From: Olleya sediminilitoris
GTDB taxonomy: Bacteria > Bacteroidota > Bacteroidia > Flavobacteriales > Flavobacteriaceae
Length of the DNA stretch: 64,000 bases
Reading direction: 5' to 3'
NCBI RefSeq assembly: GCF_016785945.1
Contig: NZ_JAEMEF010000002.1
Coordinates: 124,001-188,000 of the forward strand
The notes below the pieces were generated by a model. It was not told the DNA's origin, did no database searches, and was given only the letters and a program-made list of their open reading frames with translations. The position numbers and the translations under genes were made by a program. Positions 24,942-33,893 of this stretch are shown here, piece after piece (positions within the stretch are counted from its first letter, which is position 1; every line of letters begins with the position of its first letter).

Positions 24942-26513
24942 ATGGATAAAACAATTTTAATTATAGCAGGTGTTGCAATTGGAGCAATAATAGGCTTTGT
25001 TATTGCAAAAATACTAGAGCGTAACAATGCATCAAAGCTAATAAAAAGCGCAAAAAAATCTGCAGGTGCAATTCTAAAAGAAGCTAAAGTAGAAGGAGAA
25101 GGAATAAAGAAAGATAAAATACTACAAGCTAAAGAGAAGTTTTTAGAACTTAAAGCAGAGCATGAAAAAGTAATTTTATCTAGAGATAAAAAGATGGCTG
25201 ATGCCGAAAAGCGTGTGCGTGACAAAGAGTCTCAAATTTCAAGCGAATTATCAAAAAATAAAAAGCTTAATACTGAGTTTGAAAGTAAAGTTAAAGACTA
25301 CAATCACAGACTTGATGTATTAGATAAAAAGCAAGACGAATTAGATCGACTACACAAAAGCCAAGTAGAACAATTAGAGGTTATATCAAGCTTATCTGCT
25401 GATGAAGCAAAATCACAATTAGTAGAATCTTTAAAAGGAGAAGCTAAAAATGATGCTATGGCTTACGTCCAAGGTAAAATGGAAGAAGCTAAGCTTACAG
25501 CACAACAGGACGCTAAAAAAATTATTATAAATACAATCCAACGTATTGGTACAGAAGAAGCAGTAGATAATTGTGTGTCTGTATTTAATATAGAAAGTGA
25601 TGATGTTAAAGGACGTATTATTGGTCGTGAAGGTCGTAATATTCGTGCAATTGAAGCAGCAACAGGAGTAGAGATTATAGTTGATGATACTCCAGAAGCA
25701 ATTATCTTATCATGTTTTGATTCGGTTAGACGTGAAGTTGCAAGATTATCTTTACACAAGTTAGTAACAGATGGTCGTATCCACCCAGCACGAATTGAAG
25801 AAGTTGTTAGAAAAACACAAAAACAAATTGAACAAGAAATAATTGAAGTTGGAAAACGTACAGTTATAGATTTAGGTATCCATGGTTTGCATCCAGAATT
25901 AATAAAAATGGTTGGACGTATGAAATACCGTTCGTCATATGGGCAAAACTTGTTACAACACTCACGTGAAGTTGCAAAACTTTGTGGTGTTATGGCAGCA
26001 GAATTAGGTTTAAATCCAAAATTAGCTAAACGCGCAGGATTATTACACGATATTGGTAAAGTACCAGATGCCGAAGCAGACATGGAAACTCCACACGCTA
26101 TTTTAGGTATGCAATGGGCTGAAAAATATGGTGAAAAGGACGAAGTTTGTAATGCTATTGGTGCTCACCACGATGAAATAGAAATGAAATCGTTATTATC
26201 TCCAATAATACAAGTTTGTGATGCTATATCTGGAGCACGTCCAGGAGCAAGACGTCAAGTATTAGATAGCTACATACAGCGTTTAAAAGATTTAGAAGAA
26301 ATTGCTTTTGGATTTAACGGAGTTAAAAAAGCATATGCTATTCAAGCAGGTAGAGAATTACGTGTTATTGTTGAAAGCGAAAAGGTTAGTGATCAAAATG
26401 CATCTGACTTGTCATTTAATATTTCTCAAAAAATACAAACAGATATGACTTATCCAGGTCAGGTTAAAGTAACAGTAATTAGAGAGACTAGAGCAGTAAA
26501 TATTGCGAAGTAA
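24942..26513 (+). CDS. rny: Ribonuclease Y
   Basis: A 523-residue membrane-anchored endoribonuclease that starts mRNA decay. Order of domains: N-terminal transmembrane helix (residues 4-24), a long coiled coil (30-200), a KH RNA-binding domain ([19 protein letters not shown], about 225-245) and an HD domain with HSREVA and LLHDIGK (His369-Asp370). Length and order match the family (about 520). It sits 18 nt after the T-run of the 6S-like RNA and ends at a strong terminator. RNase Y can process RNAs, so the adjacent RNA could be a substrate, but that is inference. Confidence 0.92.
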   Translation: MDKTILIIAGVAIGAIIGFVIAKILERNNASKLIKSAKKSAGAILKEAKVEGEGIKKDKILQAKEKFLELKAEHEKVILSRDKKMADAEKRVRDKESQISSELSKNKKLNTEFESKVKDYNHRLDVLDKKQDELDRLHKSQVEQLEVISSLSADEAKSQLVESLKGEAKNDAMAYVQGKMEEAKLTAQQDAKKIIINTIQRIGTEEAVDNCVSVFNIESDDVKGRIIGREGRNIRAIEAATGVEIIVDDTPEAIILSCFDSVRREVARLSLHKLVTDGRIHPARIEEVVRKTQKQIEQEIIEVGKRTVIDLGIHGLHPELIKMVGRMKYRSSYGQNLLQHSREVAKLCGVMAAELGLNPKLAKRAGLLHDIGKVPDAEADMETPHAILGMQWAEKYGEKDEVCNAIGAHHDEIEMKSLLSPIIQVCDAISGARPGARRQVLDSYIQRLKDLEEIAFGFNGVKKAYAIQAGRELRVIVESEKVSDQNASDLSFNISQKIQTDMTYPGQVKVTVIRETRAVNIAK

Positions 26514-26532
26514 TCTAAAAGATATAATTCAT

Positions 26533-26563
26533 AAAAAAATCCAGCTTATAGCTGGATTTTTTT
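26533..26563. terminator. Shared bidirectional terminator rny / histidine kinase
   Basis: AAAAAAATCCAGC, loop TTATA, GCTGGATTTTTTT. A 13-bp stem with A- and T-runs on both sides works in both directions. The stop codon of the convergent histidine kinase (26546-26548) lies in the loop, so the kinase's last residues are encoded inside the stem. Confidence 0.82.
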
Positions 26564-27661
26564 ATGAATAGGAATTACTATTATAAATGTGGTTCCAATA
26601 TTTACTTGACTATCTATATCAATAGTACCACCATAAGCTTCGATTTGATTTTTTATTAAATACAAGCCGACACCTTCAGCTTCTGGATTATTATGAAATG
26701 TTTTGTATAACCCGAAAATTTTATCCTTAAACTTACCTAAATCAATACCTAAACCATTATCTGATATTGTTAAAACTAAATTTTCACTACAACTTTCAGT
26801 TTTAATTTTAATAACAGGAGGTCTATCAGGATGTTTGTAATTAATAGAATTAGTAATTAAATTTTGAACAATGCTATGAAGGTAAGTAGAATCAAAATTG
26901 ATTACACATTCTTCGTCTATATCATTATATATTACAGCACTGCTTTCTGAAATTATAAAATTAAGCTCTTCAATAACAGTATTAATCTCATGGCTTACAT
27001 TAACCCTATTTTGGATAGAGTTTTTTTGTGTCTGTATACTAACGACTTGATTTAGGTTTTTAAGTGTTTTGGTTAACGACTTTGATATCGTTCTTAAATG
27101 GTAATATAATTCTTGTTTTTCTGTATCAGATTCGACTTCTTCATTTAAATTCAAGATACTCTCAAAATTTCCTGCATGAGATTTTAGATTGTGAGTCACA
27201 ATGTGAGCAAAACTTTTTAGTTTATTATTCTGAGATGTTGTTAAATCTATTGACTTTTTTAAAGCTAATTCTGTTTCTTTTTGTTTTGTAATGTCAGTGT
27301 GTGTACCTATAATACGTGTAGGTTTTCCCTCAAAATCTCGCTCTACAACTTTACCTTTATCTAAAATCCATCTATATGAATTGTCCTTGTGTAATACTCG
27401 GTGTACATTTACATATTCAGAAATTTTACCATTTATATGGTTATTAAAATCTTCAAAATATTCTAATTTATCTTCACGATGTACTCGATCATCCCATTCT
27501 GAAGGTTTAGATCCTATTTCATGATCTTCAAAACCAAGTATTTTTTTTGATTCTTTAGAATAAAATACTTCGTTAGTTATTGAATTCCAATCCCAAACTC
27601 CAATTCCAGAATTTTCAAGAGCAAAGTGCCATTTTTGGTTTTTAATTGTTTGATTTTCCAT
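26546..27661 (-). CDS. Soluble PAS-domain sensor histidine kinase (paralog 1)
   Basis: A 371-residue cytoplasmic kinase without membrane helices. Residues 10-125 form a PAS fold of the PAS_3/PAC type (NSGIGVWDWN, RWILDKGKVVERD, RIIGTHTDIT). The dimerisation helix carries the phospho-acceptor His157 in FAHIVTHNLKSHAGN. The ATPase domain has the N-box NLITNSINYKH, G1 DNGLGIDL, F-box IFGLYKTFHNN and G2 GVGLYLIKNQ. No response regulator is adjacent. It is closely similar to the next kinase gene along its whole length, a tandem duplication. Confidence 0.88.
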   Translation of the reverse strand: MENQTIKNQKWHFALENSGIGVWDWNSITNEVFYSKESKKILGFEDHEIGSKPSEWDDRVHREDKLEYFEDFNNHINGKISEYVNVHRVLHKDNSYRWILDKGKVVERDFEGKPTRIIGTHTDITKQKETELALKKSIDLTTSQNNKLKSFAHIVTHNLKSHAGNFESILNLNEEVESDTEKQELYYHLRTISKSLTKTLKNLNQVVSIQTQKNSIQNRVNVSHEINTVIEELNFIISESSAVIYNDIDEECVINFDSTYLHSIVQNLITNSINYKHPDRPPVIKIKTESCSENLVLTISDNGLGIDLGKFKDKIFGLYKTFHNNPEAEGVGLYLIKNQIEAYGGTIDIDSQVNIGTTFIIVIPIHKKIQL

Positions 27662-27798
27662 TTTTTAGATTATGAGGTGTCTAACAAATATTAAAAACAT
27701 TTATAATGTTTTAATGTTTTTTAGAGTCCCGAAAGCGTTACATCGACAAACTACTTAATTTGTAGTTAAAACGTTAGTTTTGGGTGATTATTGCACGT

Positions 27799-28932
27799 CT
27801 AATTTGGAATTTTAATCGTAAAAGTAGTGCCTATATTAACTTTACTTTTAATATCAATAGTACCATTAAAGGCTTCAATTTGATTTTTTACTAAATACAA
27901 ACCAACACCTTCAGAGTCTGTATTATTATGAAAGGTTTTATATAATCCAAAAATGTCTTTCCCAAACTTATCTAAGTCTATACCACATCCATTGTCTGTA
28001 AATTCAATTTGAACCATATTACCTACTTGTTTGGAGCTTATTTTTATTATAGGATTTCTGTCTTTATGTCTATACTTTATTGAGTTAGTAATTAAATTTT
28101 GTGTAATACTTTGAAAATAAGAGGTGTTAAAATTAATAAAGCAATCCGTTTTTATCTCTGTAATTATGCTTGCTTTTTGTTCGTGTATGTAATAATCTAA
28201 CTCTTGTAAGATTAAGTCAATTTCTTTACAGATACACAATTTATTTTCAGTATTCTTTTTTCTAGATTGAACTGTTACAATTTCGTTTAAATTATTGATG
28301 GTTTTTGTTAAAGATTTAGACAGTGTTTTAAGATAGTCAAGCATCTCTATCTTTTCGTCTTCGGTATTTGCTTCTTCGTAAAAGCCTAAAAGACTTTCAA
28401 AGTTACCAGCATGTTGCTTTAAATTGTGTGTTACAATATGTGCAAAATTTTGAAGTTTATTATTTTGTTTTACTACAAGGTCTAGAGTTTCTTCAACTTT
28501 TTTTTCAGATTCTGCAAATTCTGTAATATCAACGTGTGTTCCAATTATTCTAGAAGCTTCACCATGTTTATCTTTTTCAATTATTTTTCCTCTATCTAAT
28601 ATCCATCTATAAGATCCATCTTTATGGAGTACACGATGTTTGTTTTCGTATAATGGTTTTAAACCATTTAAATGGTCTTTAAAATCTTGATAATATTGCT
28701 GCCTGTCTTCTGGATGCACACGATCATTCCAATCTGTAGCATTTTTACCAAAGTTAATATTATCTTGTGTTCCAATTATGGTTTTGGAGGGTGTAGTAAA
28801 TGATATTTGATCTGTATCAGAATTATAATCCCATATACCTACTTTAGATATTTCTAATGCAAGTTTCCATTTTTGTAGATCAAAATTTGAGGTATTTTGA
28901 TTTAATCCAATACCTTTAATTAACTCAGACAT
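27799..28932 (-). CDS. Soluble PAS-domain sensor histidine kinase (paralog 2)
   Basis: A 377-residue cytoplasmic kinase with the same layout as its neighbour: PAS/PAC (residues 20-140; SKVGIWDYN, RWILDRGKIIEKD, RIIGTHVDIT), His169 in FAHIVTHNLKQHAGN, N-box NLITNSIKYRH, G1 DNGCGIDL, F-box and GVGLYLVKNQ. Most differences to paralog 1 lie in the first 60 residues and in the helical region after the His-box, which suggests a changed signal. Its 10-residue N-terminal extension is unique. Each gene has its own upstream gap (137 and 88 bp), so they need not be co-transcribed. Confidence 0.88.
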   Translation of the reverse strand: MSELIKGIGLNQNTSNFDLQKWKLALEISKVGIWDYNSDTDQISFTTPSKTIIGTQDNINFGKNATDWNDRVHPEDRQQYYQDFKDHLNGLKPLYENKHRVLHKDGSYRWILDRGKIIEKDKHGEASRIIGTHVDITEFAESEKKVEETLDLVVKQNNKLQNFAHIVTHNLKQHAGNFESLLGFYEEANTEDEKIEMLDYLKTLSKSLTKTINNLNEIVTVQSRKKNTENKLCICKEIDLILQELDYYIHEQKASIITEIKTDCFINFNTSYFQSITQNLITNSIKYRHKDRNPIIKISSKQVGNMVQIEFTDNGCGIDLDKFGKDIFGLYKTFHNNTDSEGVGLYLVKNQIEAFNGTIDIKSKVNIGTTFTIKIPN

Positions 28933-29020
28933 AAAGTTCTGTTTTTATATGCTAGCAATTAGGGAGTCTTGCCTAAAACATTCAGTATGAAACAAATATA
29001 AATAAATTTAATAAATATAG

Positions 29021-29917
29021 TTATCGTCTTGGATGAAAATTATTTATAACATTTGTTAATTGGGTTTTGTCAACATGTGTATATATTTCGGTAGTTGTTA
29101 TACTTTCATGTCCTAGCATAAGCTGTATGGCTCTTAAATCGGCTCCGTTTTCTAATAAATGTGTAGCAAAAGAGTGTCTAAATGTATGAGGAGAAATATT
29201 TTTATTAAGGTCTATTTGTTTAGCTAATCCTTTAATAATTGTAAATATCATTGCTCTAGTTAGTTGTTTACCACGTCTATTTAGAAACAAAATATCATTA
29301 TGATCTGGATGAATGGTTAAATGATTTCTAATGTGTGTTTTATAAATAGTAATATATTTTTGTGTGTCTTCAAGTATAGGCACAAACCTTTGTTTATCTC
29401 CTTTTCCTGTTACTTTAATAAACCCTTCCTCAAAAAACAAATCTGATATTTTAAGGTTAGTTAACTCACTTACACGTAAACCGCAACTGTATAGCACTTC
29501 TATAATAGCTCTGTTTCGTTCACCTTGCGGATGACTTAAATCTATGGCTTGTATTAGGTTGTTAATTTCGTTTTCGCTTAGTGTATCAGGTAATTTTCGA
29601 CCAATTTTTGGAGAGTCTATAGTATCTACAGGGTTATCTTGTCTGTAATCTTCAAATACTAAATAATTAAAAAAACCTTTTAAACCTGATATTAATCTGG
29701 ATTGAGATCTTGCATTTAAGTTTTTTGCAGCTTCATAAATAAATTGCTTAATAGTCGTAGTGTCTATAACTATTGCATTTGTTTGTATAGCATTTGAGTC
29801 CAAATATTTTATTAATTTATTTACATCTAACACATAACTATTAATAGAGTTGTCGGATAATCCTCTTTCTATTTTTAGATATGATATGTAATCTTTAAGA
29901 GCTTGAGTCCAGGTCAT
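29021..29917 (-). CDS. xerD: Site-specific tyrosine recombinase XerD
   Basis: A 298-residue tyrosine recombinase that resolves chromosome dimers at dif. An N-terminal SAM-like core-binding domain (1-105) is followed by the catalytic domain with Arg148 (YSCGLRVSEL), Lys172 (GKGDKQRFVP), His244-x2-Arg247 (HTFRHSFATHLL), His270 (LGHESITTTE) and nucleophile Tyr279 (IYTHV). Length is exactly that of Xer proteins, and no att-like repeats or mobile genes flank it, so it is the housekeeping enzyme. In flavobacteria xerD commonly stands divergent from aroQ; here a barrel-protein gene lies between. Confidence 0.88.
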   Translation of the reverse strand: MTWTQALKDYISYLKIERGLSDNSINSYVLDVNKLIKYLDSNAIQTNAIVIDTTTIKQFIYEAAKNLNARSQSRLISGLKGFFNYLVFEDYRQDNPVDTIDSPKIGRKLPDTLSENEINNLIQAIDLSHPQGERNRAIIEVLYSCGLRVSELTNLKISDLFFEEGFIKVTGKGDKQRFVPILEDTQKYITIYKTHIRNHLTIHPDHNDILFLNRRGKQLTRAMIFTIIKGLAKQIDLNKNISPHTFRHSFATHLLENGADLRAIQLMLGHESITTTEIYTHVDKTQLTNVINNFHPRR

Positions 29918-30428
29918 AGGTTATAAATATAGCAATTGTTAAAAATGTCCATTTTTTTGTGTTAGAATAACTAAATTCAGCTTGTAATTATTAATAACAA
30001 ACTTAATTAAATTCTGAGGTTGATTTTAGTATTCAAAATAACATTTTACAACTATCAGTTGGTTTTTTTTTGATTGTAACTGTAGTATTTTGATGTAATC
30101 TTTTTAATTTATTTACTAAATACAGAATAATTAGTGTTGCCATTATAATGGTGATTCTAATGTTTATTTAATGTTAAATAAGTGTTTTATTCTTTATTTT
30201 TGGTAATATATGCTTAATGTTAAATAATGCGTTAAAATTTGTTAAAGCCTATTATTTAATAGGTTTACAGTCTTTTTTTGTCAAAATAAAAAGTTAAAGT
30301 TTTATCTTAATAAGTTGAAAGTTAATATGGTACTTTTTGTTAAGTTTTTTTTATCAAAATTTACTTGTACACCTTTGCTTTAGCTTCTAATTTTGTAAGC
30401 TCAAATAATTTAAAATTTAAATTTAATT
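29918..30428. other. 511-bp intergenic region with direct repeats and a small hairpin
   Basis: AT-rich stretch without a convincing gene, between xerD and an outer-membrane protein gene. It contains a perfect 14-bp direct repeat TTAATGTTAAATAA (30168-30181 and 30214-30227, 46 bp apart) plus several looser GTTAAA motifs, a 7-bp hairpin CCTATTA-TT-TAATAGG (30248-30263), and near its end CACCTTTG (30370-30377), one mismatch from the -7 box. The length and repeats suggest regulated expression of the barrel protein. A small RNA around the hairpin cannot be excluded. Confidence 0.45.
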
Positions 30429-31025
30429 ATGAAAAAATTATTATTTACAGCTGCAATTGCAGTATTAGGTTTTACAAGTGTTAACGCACAAGATGAAATG
30501 ACTACAGTTGGTGGTTTTGAAGAAGGTGATGTTTTTATTTCTGGTTCAGTTGGATTTGGTAATGAATCTTTCGGAGATGAAAGTACAAACGTTTTTTCAA
30601 TTGCTCCAAAAGCTGGATACTTTTTATCTGATAACATTGCAGCAGGTTTAAAACTAGGTTACACTTCTTTTTCAGGAGATAATGACGGAGTTGATTTTGT
30701 TGATGCAAGTGAATTAGCTATTGGAGTATTTGGAAGATATTACTTTACTGCAGATGATCAATTTTCTTTATTTACAGAATTAGGGGTTGATTATATTTCA
30801 AACGATGATAAATTAGCAGATGCTAAGAGTGATGGTTTTGATATTGCTTTTGCTCCAGGTATTAGCTACTTTGTTTCTGATAATTTTGCAATTGAAGCAA
30901 CTGTTGGTGTTTTAGGATACTCTACAGAAAAAGCAGATTTTGATGGAGCAGAGTCTAGAAACAATTTTGATTTTGGTGTAAATTTTGCTGATATCAACTT
31001 TGGTGTTGTTTATAAATTTAACTAA
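30429..31025 (+). CDS. Outer-membrane beta-barrel protein
   Basis: A 198-residue exported protein. The signal peptide ends at SVNAQ; the mature part alternates beta strands with acidic turns (VFISGSVGFGNESFG, FSIAPKAGYFLSDNIAAGLKLGY, LFTELGVDYIS, FEDINFGVVYKFN-type end with C-terminal aromatic) as in eight-stranded OmpW/OmpA-like barrels (porin family, OMP_b-brl). It is unusually acidic. It has a long upstream region and a strong terminator, so it is probably a highly expressed monocistronic gene. The solute or role is unknown. Confidence 0.83.
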   Translation: MKKLLFTAAIAVLGFTSVNAQDEMTTVGGFEEGDVFISGSVGFGNESFGDESTNVFSIAPKAGYFLSDNIAAGLKLGYTSFSGDNDGVDFVDASELAIGVFGRYYFTADDQFSLFTELGVDYISNDDKLADAKSDGFDIAFAPGISYFVSDNFAIEATVGVLGYSTEKADFDGAESRNNFDFGVNFADINFGVVYKFN

Positions 31026-31046
31026 GTATTAGTAAATTAAATATTT

Positions 31047-31077
31047 AAAACCGAAGCTTAATAGCTTCGGTTTTTTT
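31047..31077 (+). terminator. Intrinsic terminator after the barrel-protein gene
   Basis: AAAACCGAAGCT, loop TAAT, AGCTTCGGTTTT with seven T. The 12-bp stem starts 22 nt after the stop codon. Confidence 0.85.
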
Positions 31078-31103
31078 ATGCTCAAATTTTTTATCTTTAC
31101 TTT

Positions 31104-31520
31104 ATGAAAAAACTAATTATAATTAATGGTCCTAATTTAAATTTGTTAGGAAAACGTGAGCCCAACATTTATGGAAGTTTATCATTCACTGAGTTTTTGG
31201 ATACAATTATTGAAAAATATCCGAATGTTTCTATAGAGCATTTTCAATCTAATATAGAAGGAGAACTAATAGACAAACTTCAAGAAGTTGGTTTTAGTTA
31301 CGATGGTATTATACTTAATGCTGCTGCTTATACACATACCTCTGTTGGAATAGGTGATTGTGTAAAAGCTATTGAAACACCTGTTGTAGAAGTGCATATT
31401 TCAAATACTTTTGGAAGAGAAGAGTTTAGACACCAATCTTATATTTCGGCTAATGCAAAAGGTGTTATACTTGGTTTTGGATTACAAAGTTATGAGTTAG
31501 CTATTCAAAGTTTCTTGTAA
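31104..31520 (+). CDS. aroQ: 3-dehydroquinate dehydratase, type II
   Basis: A 138-residue type II dehydroquinase of the shikimate pathway. The signature NGPNLNLLGKREPNIYG near the N-terminus holds the active-site Arg and Tyr, NAAAYTHTSVGIGD carries the substrate-binding Asn and His, and VEVHISNTFGREEFRHQSYI carries the catalytic His and the mobile-loop residues. It lies 27 nt after the terminator of the preceding gene; a near-match to the -7 box (TATCTTTA) ends 4 nt before the ATG. Length is slightly below the usual 145. Confidence 0.92.
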   Translation: MKKLIIINGPNLNLLGKREPNIYGSLSFTEFLDTIIEKYPNVSIEHFQSNIEGELIDKLQEVGFSYDGIILNAAAYTHTSVGIGDCVKAIETPVVEVHISNTFGREEFRHQSYISANAKGVILGFGLQSYELAIQSFL

Positions 31521-31685
31521 TTTGTTACTCTAAAAATTACAATATAAAATCTTTATTTAGATTAAAGATTTTTTAATTTTATTAAAGACTGTTAAAAGCT
31601 ATAGTATTGTTGTTAAACCATGTTAATGTAACATCTACAACTTATTTTGACATCGTAGTTAGGGTATATTAACCTAAAAACAATT

Positions 31686-32330
31686 ATGATGAAAAAAATA
31701 ATTTTAAGTACTATAGTGCTATTTATTTCAGGAGTAACAATGTTAAATGCACAAGCAGATAGAAAAGATGTTCAAATAGGTGTAAAAGGAGGTATTAATT
31801 CCTCTACTATAAGTGGAGACGATTTAGGCGATTTAGAATCAAGAACTAGTTTTAACGCTGGTTTAGTAGCCGAAATACCTATTACTGAGCGTTTATTTTT
31901 TCAACCAGAAGTCTTTTATTCTGGTCAAGGTTTTGATGTACAAGAAATTGATCAAGACAATGTTTTTGATACAGATGATAATATCGAATACCAATTAGAT
32001 TATATTCAAGTACCATTGTTATTAAAAGCCTATTTAGTAAAAGGATTAAGTGTTGAAGCTGGTCCACAATTTGGATTTAAAATTCATGAAGAATTTGACT
32101 CTCAACCAACAAGTGATGGAGGAGATATAGAAATTGATTCTGAAGACTCTTACGTTAAAGATTTTGACACTAGTGTTGCAGTAGGTGCATCTTATAAGTT
32201 TGATAGTGGCTTTTTCTTAAGCGGTCGTTATAATATTGGAGTTACAGATATTTTTGAAGATGATACACCATTTGAAAGTGTTGATGCCAAAAATAATGTT
32301 TGGCAATTTGGTTTAGGTTTTATGTTTTAA
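31686..32330 (+). CDS. Porin-family outer-membrane protein (PorT-like barrel)
   Basis: A 214-residue exported protein. The signal peptide ends near MLNAQ; the mature chain begins with VQIGVKGGINSSTISG, a typical start of the outer-membrane beta-barrel 2 (PorT/OMP_b-brl_2) group, and continues with LFFQPEVFYSGQGF, LDYIQVPLLLKAY, LSVEAGPQFGFKI and the C-terminal FGLGFMF ending in an aromatic residue. Loops are rich in Asp and Glu. It is monocistronic, with its own terminator. Function unknown; many paralogs occur in a single flavobacterial genome. Confidence 0.85.
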   Translation: MMKKIILSTIVLFISGVTMLNAQADRKDVQIGVKGGINSSTISGDDLGDLESRTSFNAGLVAEIPITERLFFQPEVFYSGQGFDVQEIDQDNVFDTDDNIEYQLDYIQVPLLLKAYLVKGLSVEAGPQFGFKIHEEFDSQPTSDGGDIEIDSEDSYVKDFDTSVAVGASYKFDSGFFLSGRYNIGVTDIFEDDTPFESVDAKNNVWQFGLGFMF

Positions 32331-32347
32331 AACCTAACTTATATAAC

Positions 32348-32381
32348 AAAAAAAGTTCCAGAAAATTCTGGAACTTTTTTT
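32348..32381. terminator. Bidirectional terminator, barrel protein / lpdA
   Basis: AAAAAAAGTTCCAGAA, loop AA, TTCTGGAACTTTTTTT. Stem and flanking runs are symmetrical; it serves the plus-strand barrel gene and the minus-strand lpdA, which converge here. Confidence 0.85.
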
Positions 32382-32399
32382 ATTTAAACTATATAAGTT

Positions 32400-33776
32400 T
32401 TATAAATGAATTACCTCATCATAAGCATCTGCAACAGCTTCCATTACAGCTTCACTCATAGTTGGGTGTGGATGTATTGCTTTTAATACTTCGTGTCCTG
32501 TAGTTTCTAGTTTACGTCCTAAAACAGCTTCAGCTATCATATCTGTAACACCAGCACCAATCATGTGGCATCCTAACCATTCGCCATATTTAGCATCAAA
32601 AATTACTTTTACAAAACCTTCTTTGTTTCCTCCAGCACTAGCTTTACCAGATGCAGAGAATGGGAATTTTCCAACTTTAAGATCGTAACCTTGTTCTTTT
32701 GCTTGTTTCTCAGTTAAACCAACACTAGCAATTTCTGGAGTAGCATAGGTACAACCAGGTACATTACCATAGTCTAAGGCTTCAACATGCATTCCTGCAA
32801 TTTTTTCAACACATAAAATAGCTTCAGCAGACGCAACGTGAGCTAAGGCTTGACCAGGAGTAATATCACCAATTGCGTAATATCCAGGAATATTAGTTTG
32901 GTAATAATCATTAACTAATACTTTGTCTCTATCAACAGCGATACCTACATCTTCAAGACCAATATTTTCAATATTAGATTTAATACCAACAGCAGATAAT
33001 ACGATGTCAGCCTCTAATACTTCTTCTCCTTTTTTTGTTTTAACGGTTGCTTTAACTCCTTCACCAGATGTATCAACACTAGTAACTTCAGCAGAAGTCA
33101 TTACTTTTATACCGTTTTTCTTAAACGAACGCTCTAATTGCTTAGAGATATCTTCGTCTTCAACAGGTACAATTCTATCTAAATATTCTACGATTGTAAC
33201 TTCAGTTCCCATAGAGTTATAGAAGTAAGCAAACTCAACACCAATAGCTCCTGATCCAACAACAATTAGTTTTTTAGGTTGCTTTGGTAATGACATTGCT
33301 TGTCTGTAACCAATTACTTTTTCACCATCTTGAGGTAAACTTGGTAATTCTCTAGAGCGTGCTCCAGTTGCAATAATTATATGATCTGCACTGTACTCTT
33401 TACCATCAACATCAATTTTCTTTCCTGTTTTTAATGTTCCAAAACCATCAATGACATCAATTTTGTTTTTTTTCATCAAAAACTTAACACCATTACTCAT
33501 GCCTTCGGCAACACCACGACTACGTTTAACAACAGCATTAAAATCCTTATCGTATTCTTTAACAGAAAGACCATAGTCTTCTGCATGTTTTAAATATTCA
33601 AAAACTTGAGCCGATTTTAGTAATGCTTTTGTAGGTATACATCCCCAATTTAAGCATATTCCACCAAGATTTTCTTTTTCAATAATAGCAGTTTTAAAAC
33701 CTAATTGAGATGCTCTAATAGCAGCTACGTAGCCTCCAGGACCACTACCAAGTACAATAATATCGTATTTACTCAT
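32400..33776 (-). CDS. lpdA: Dihydrolipoyl dehydrogenase
   Basis: A 458-residue FAD/NAD disulfide oxidoreductase, the E3 component of 2-oxoacid dehydrogenase complexes. FAD-binding VLGSGPGGYVAA at the N-terminus, the redox disulfide in GGICLNWGCIPTK, NAD-binding GSGAIGVEFAYF, second FAD motif YAIGD, and the catalytic C-terminal HPHPTMSEA are all present. It stands as a single gene here; the E1/E2 genes are not in the window. Length is typical (about 460). Confidence 0.93.
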   Translation of the reverse strand: MSKYDIIVLGSGPGGYVAAIRASQLGFKTAIIEKENLGGICLNWGCIPTKALLKSAQVFEYLKHAEDYGLSVKEYDKDFNAVVKRSRGVAEGMSNGVKFLMKKNKIDVIDGFGTLKTGKKIDVDGKEYSADHIIIATGARSRELPSLPQDGEKVIGYRQAMSLPKQPKKLIVVGSGAIGVEFAYFYNSMGTEVTIVEYLDRIVPVEDEDISKQLERSFKKNGIKVMTSAEVTSVDTSGEGVKATVKTKKGEEVLEADIVLSAVGIKSNIENIGLEDVGIAVDRDKVLVNDYYQTNIPGYYAIGDITPGQALAHVASAEAILCVEKIAGMHVEALDYGNVPGCTYATPEIASVGLTEKQAKEQGYDLKVGKFPFSASGKASAGGNKEGFVKVIFDAKYGEWLGCHMIGAGVTDMIAEAVLGRKLETTGHEVLKAIHPHPTMSEAVMEAVADAYDEVIHL

Positions 33777-33867
33777 TGTGTATTTTTTTGTAGTTTTAAG
33801 AAGTTACGAAGTTACAAAACCAAAATTGAATAAAGAATTTAGAATCTTAAAAAAATATATCTTTTAG

Positions 33868-33875
33868 TACCTTTG
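33868..33875 (+). promoter_or_regulatory. Promoter -7 box of the NADH dehydrogenase gene
   Basis: TACCTTTG matches TAnnTTTG and lies 18 nt before the ATG at 33894. Confidence 0.5.
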
Positions 33876-33893
33876 TGCAGCAAGTTTTAAAAT

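Noticed and set aside
25463-26083. 206-codon open frame antisense to rny
   Set aside because: Shadow of rny: no family pattern, rich in Ser/Cys/Ile from reverse-complement codons, and rny is fully convincing.
29021-29917. Tyrosine recombinase as part of a mobile element
   Set aside because: Length and motifs are those of housekeeping XerD, with no attachment-site repeats or cargo genes nearby.
31647-31670. TTGACA and TATATT upstream of a barrel-protein gene, like an E. coli promoter
   Set aside because: Spacing is only 12 bp, and Bacteroidota use a different consensus.
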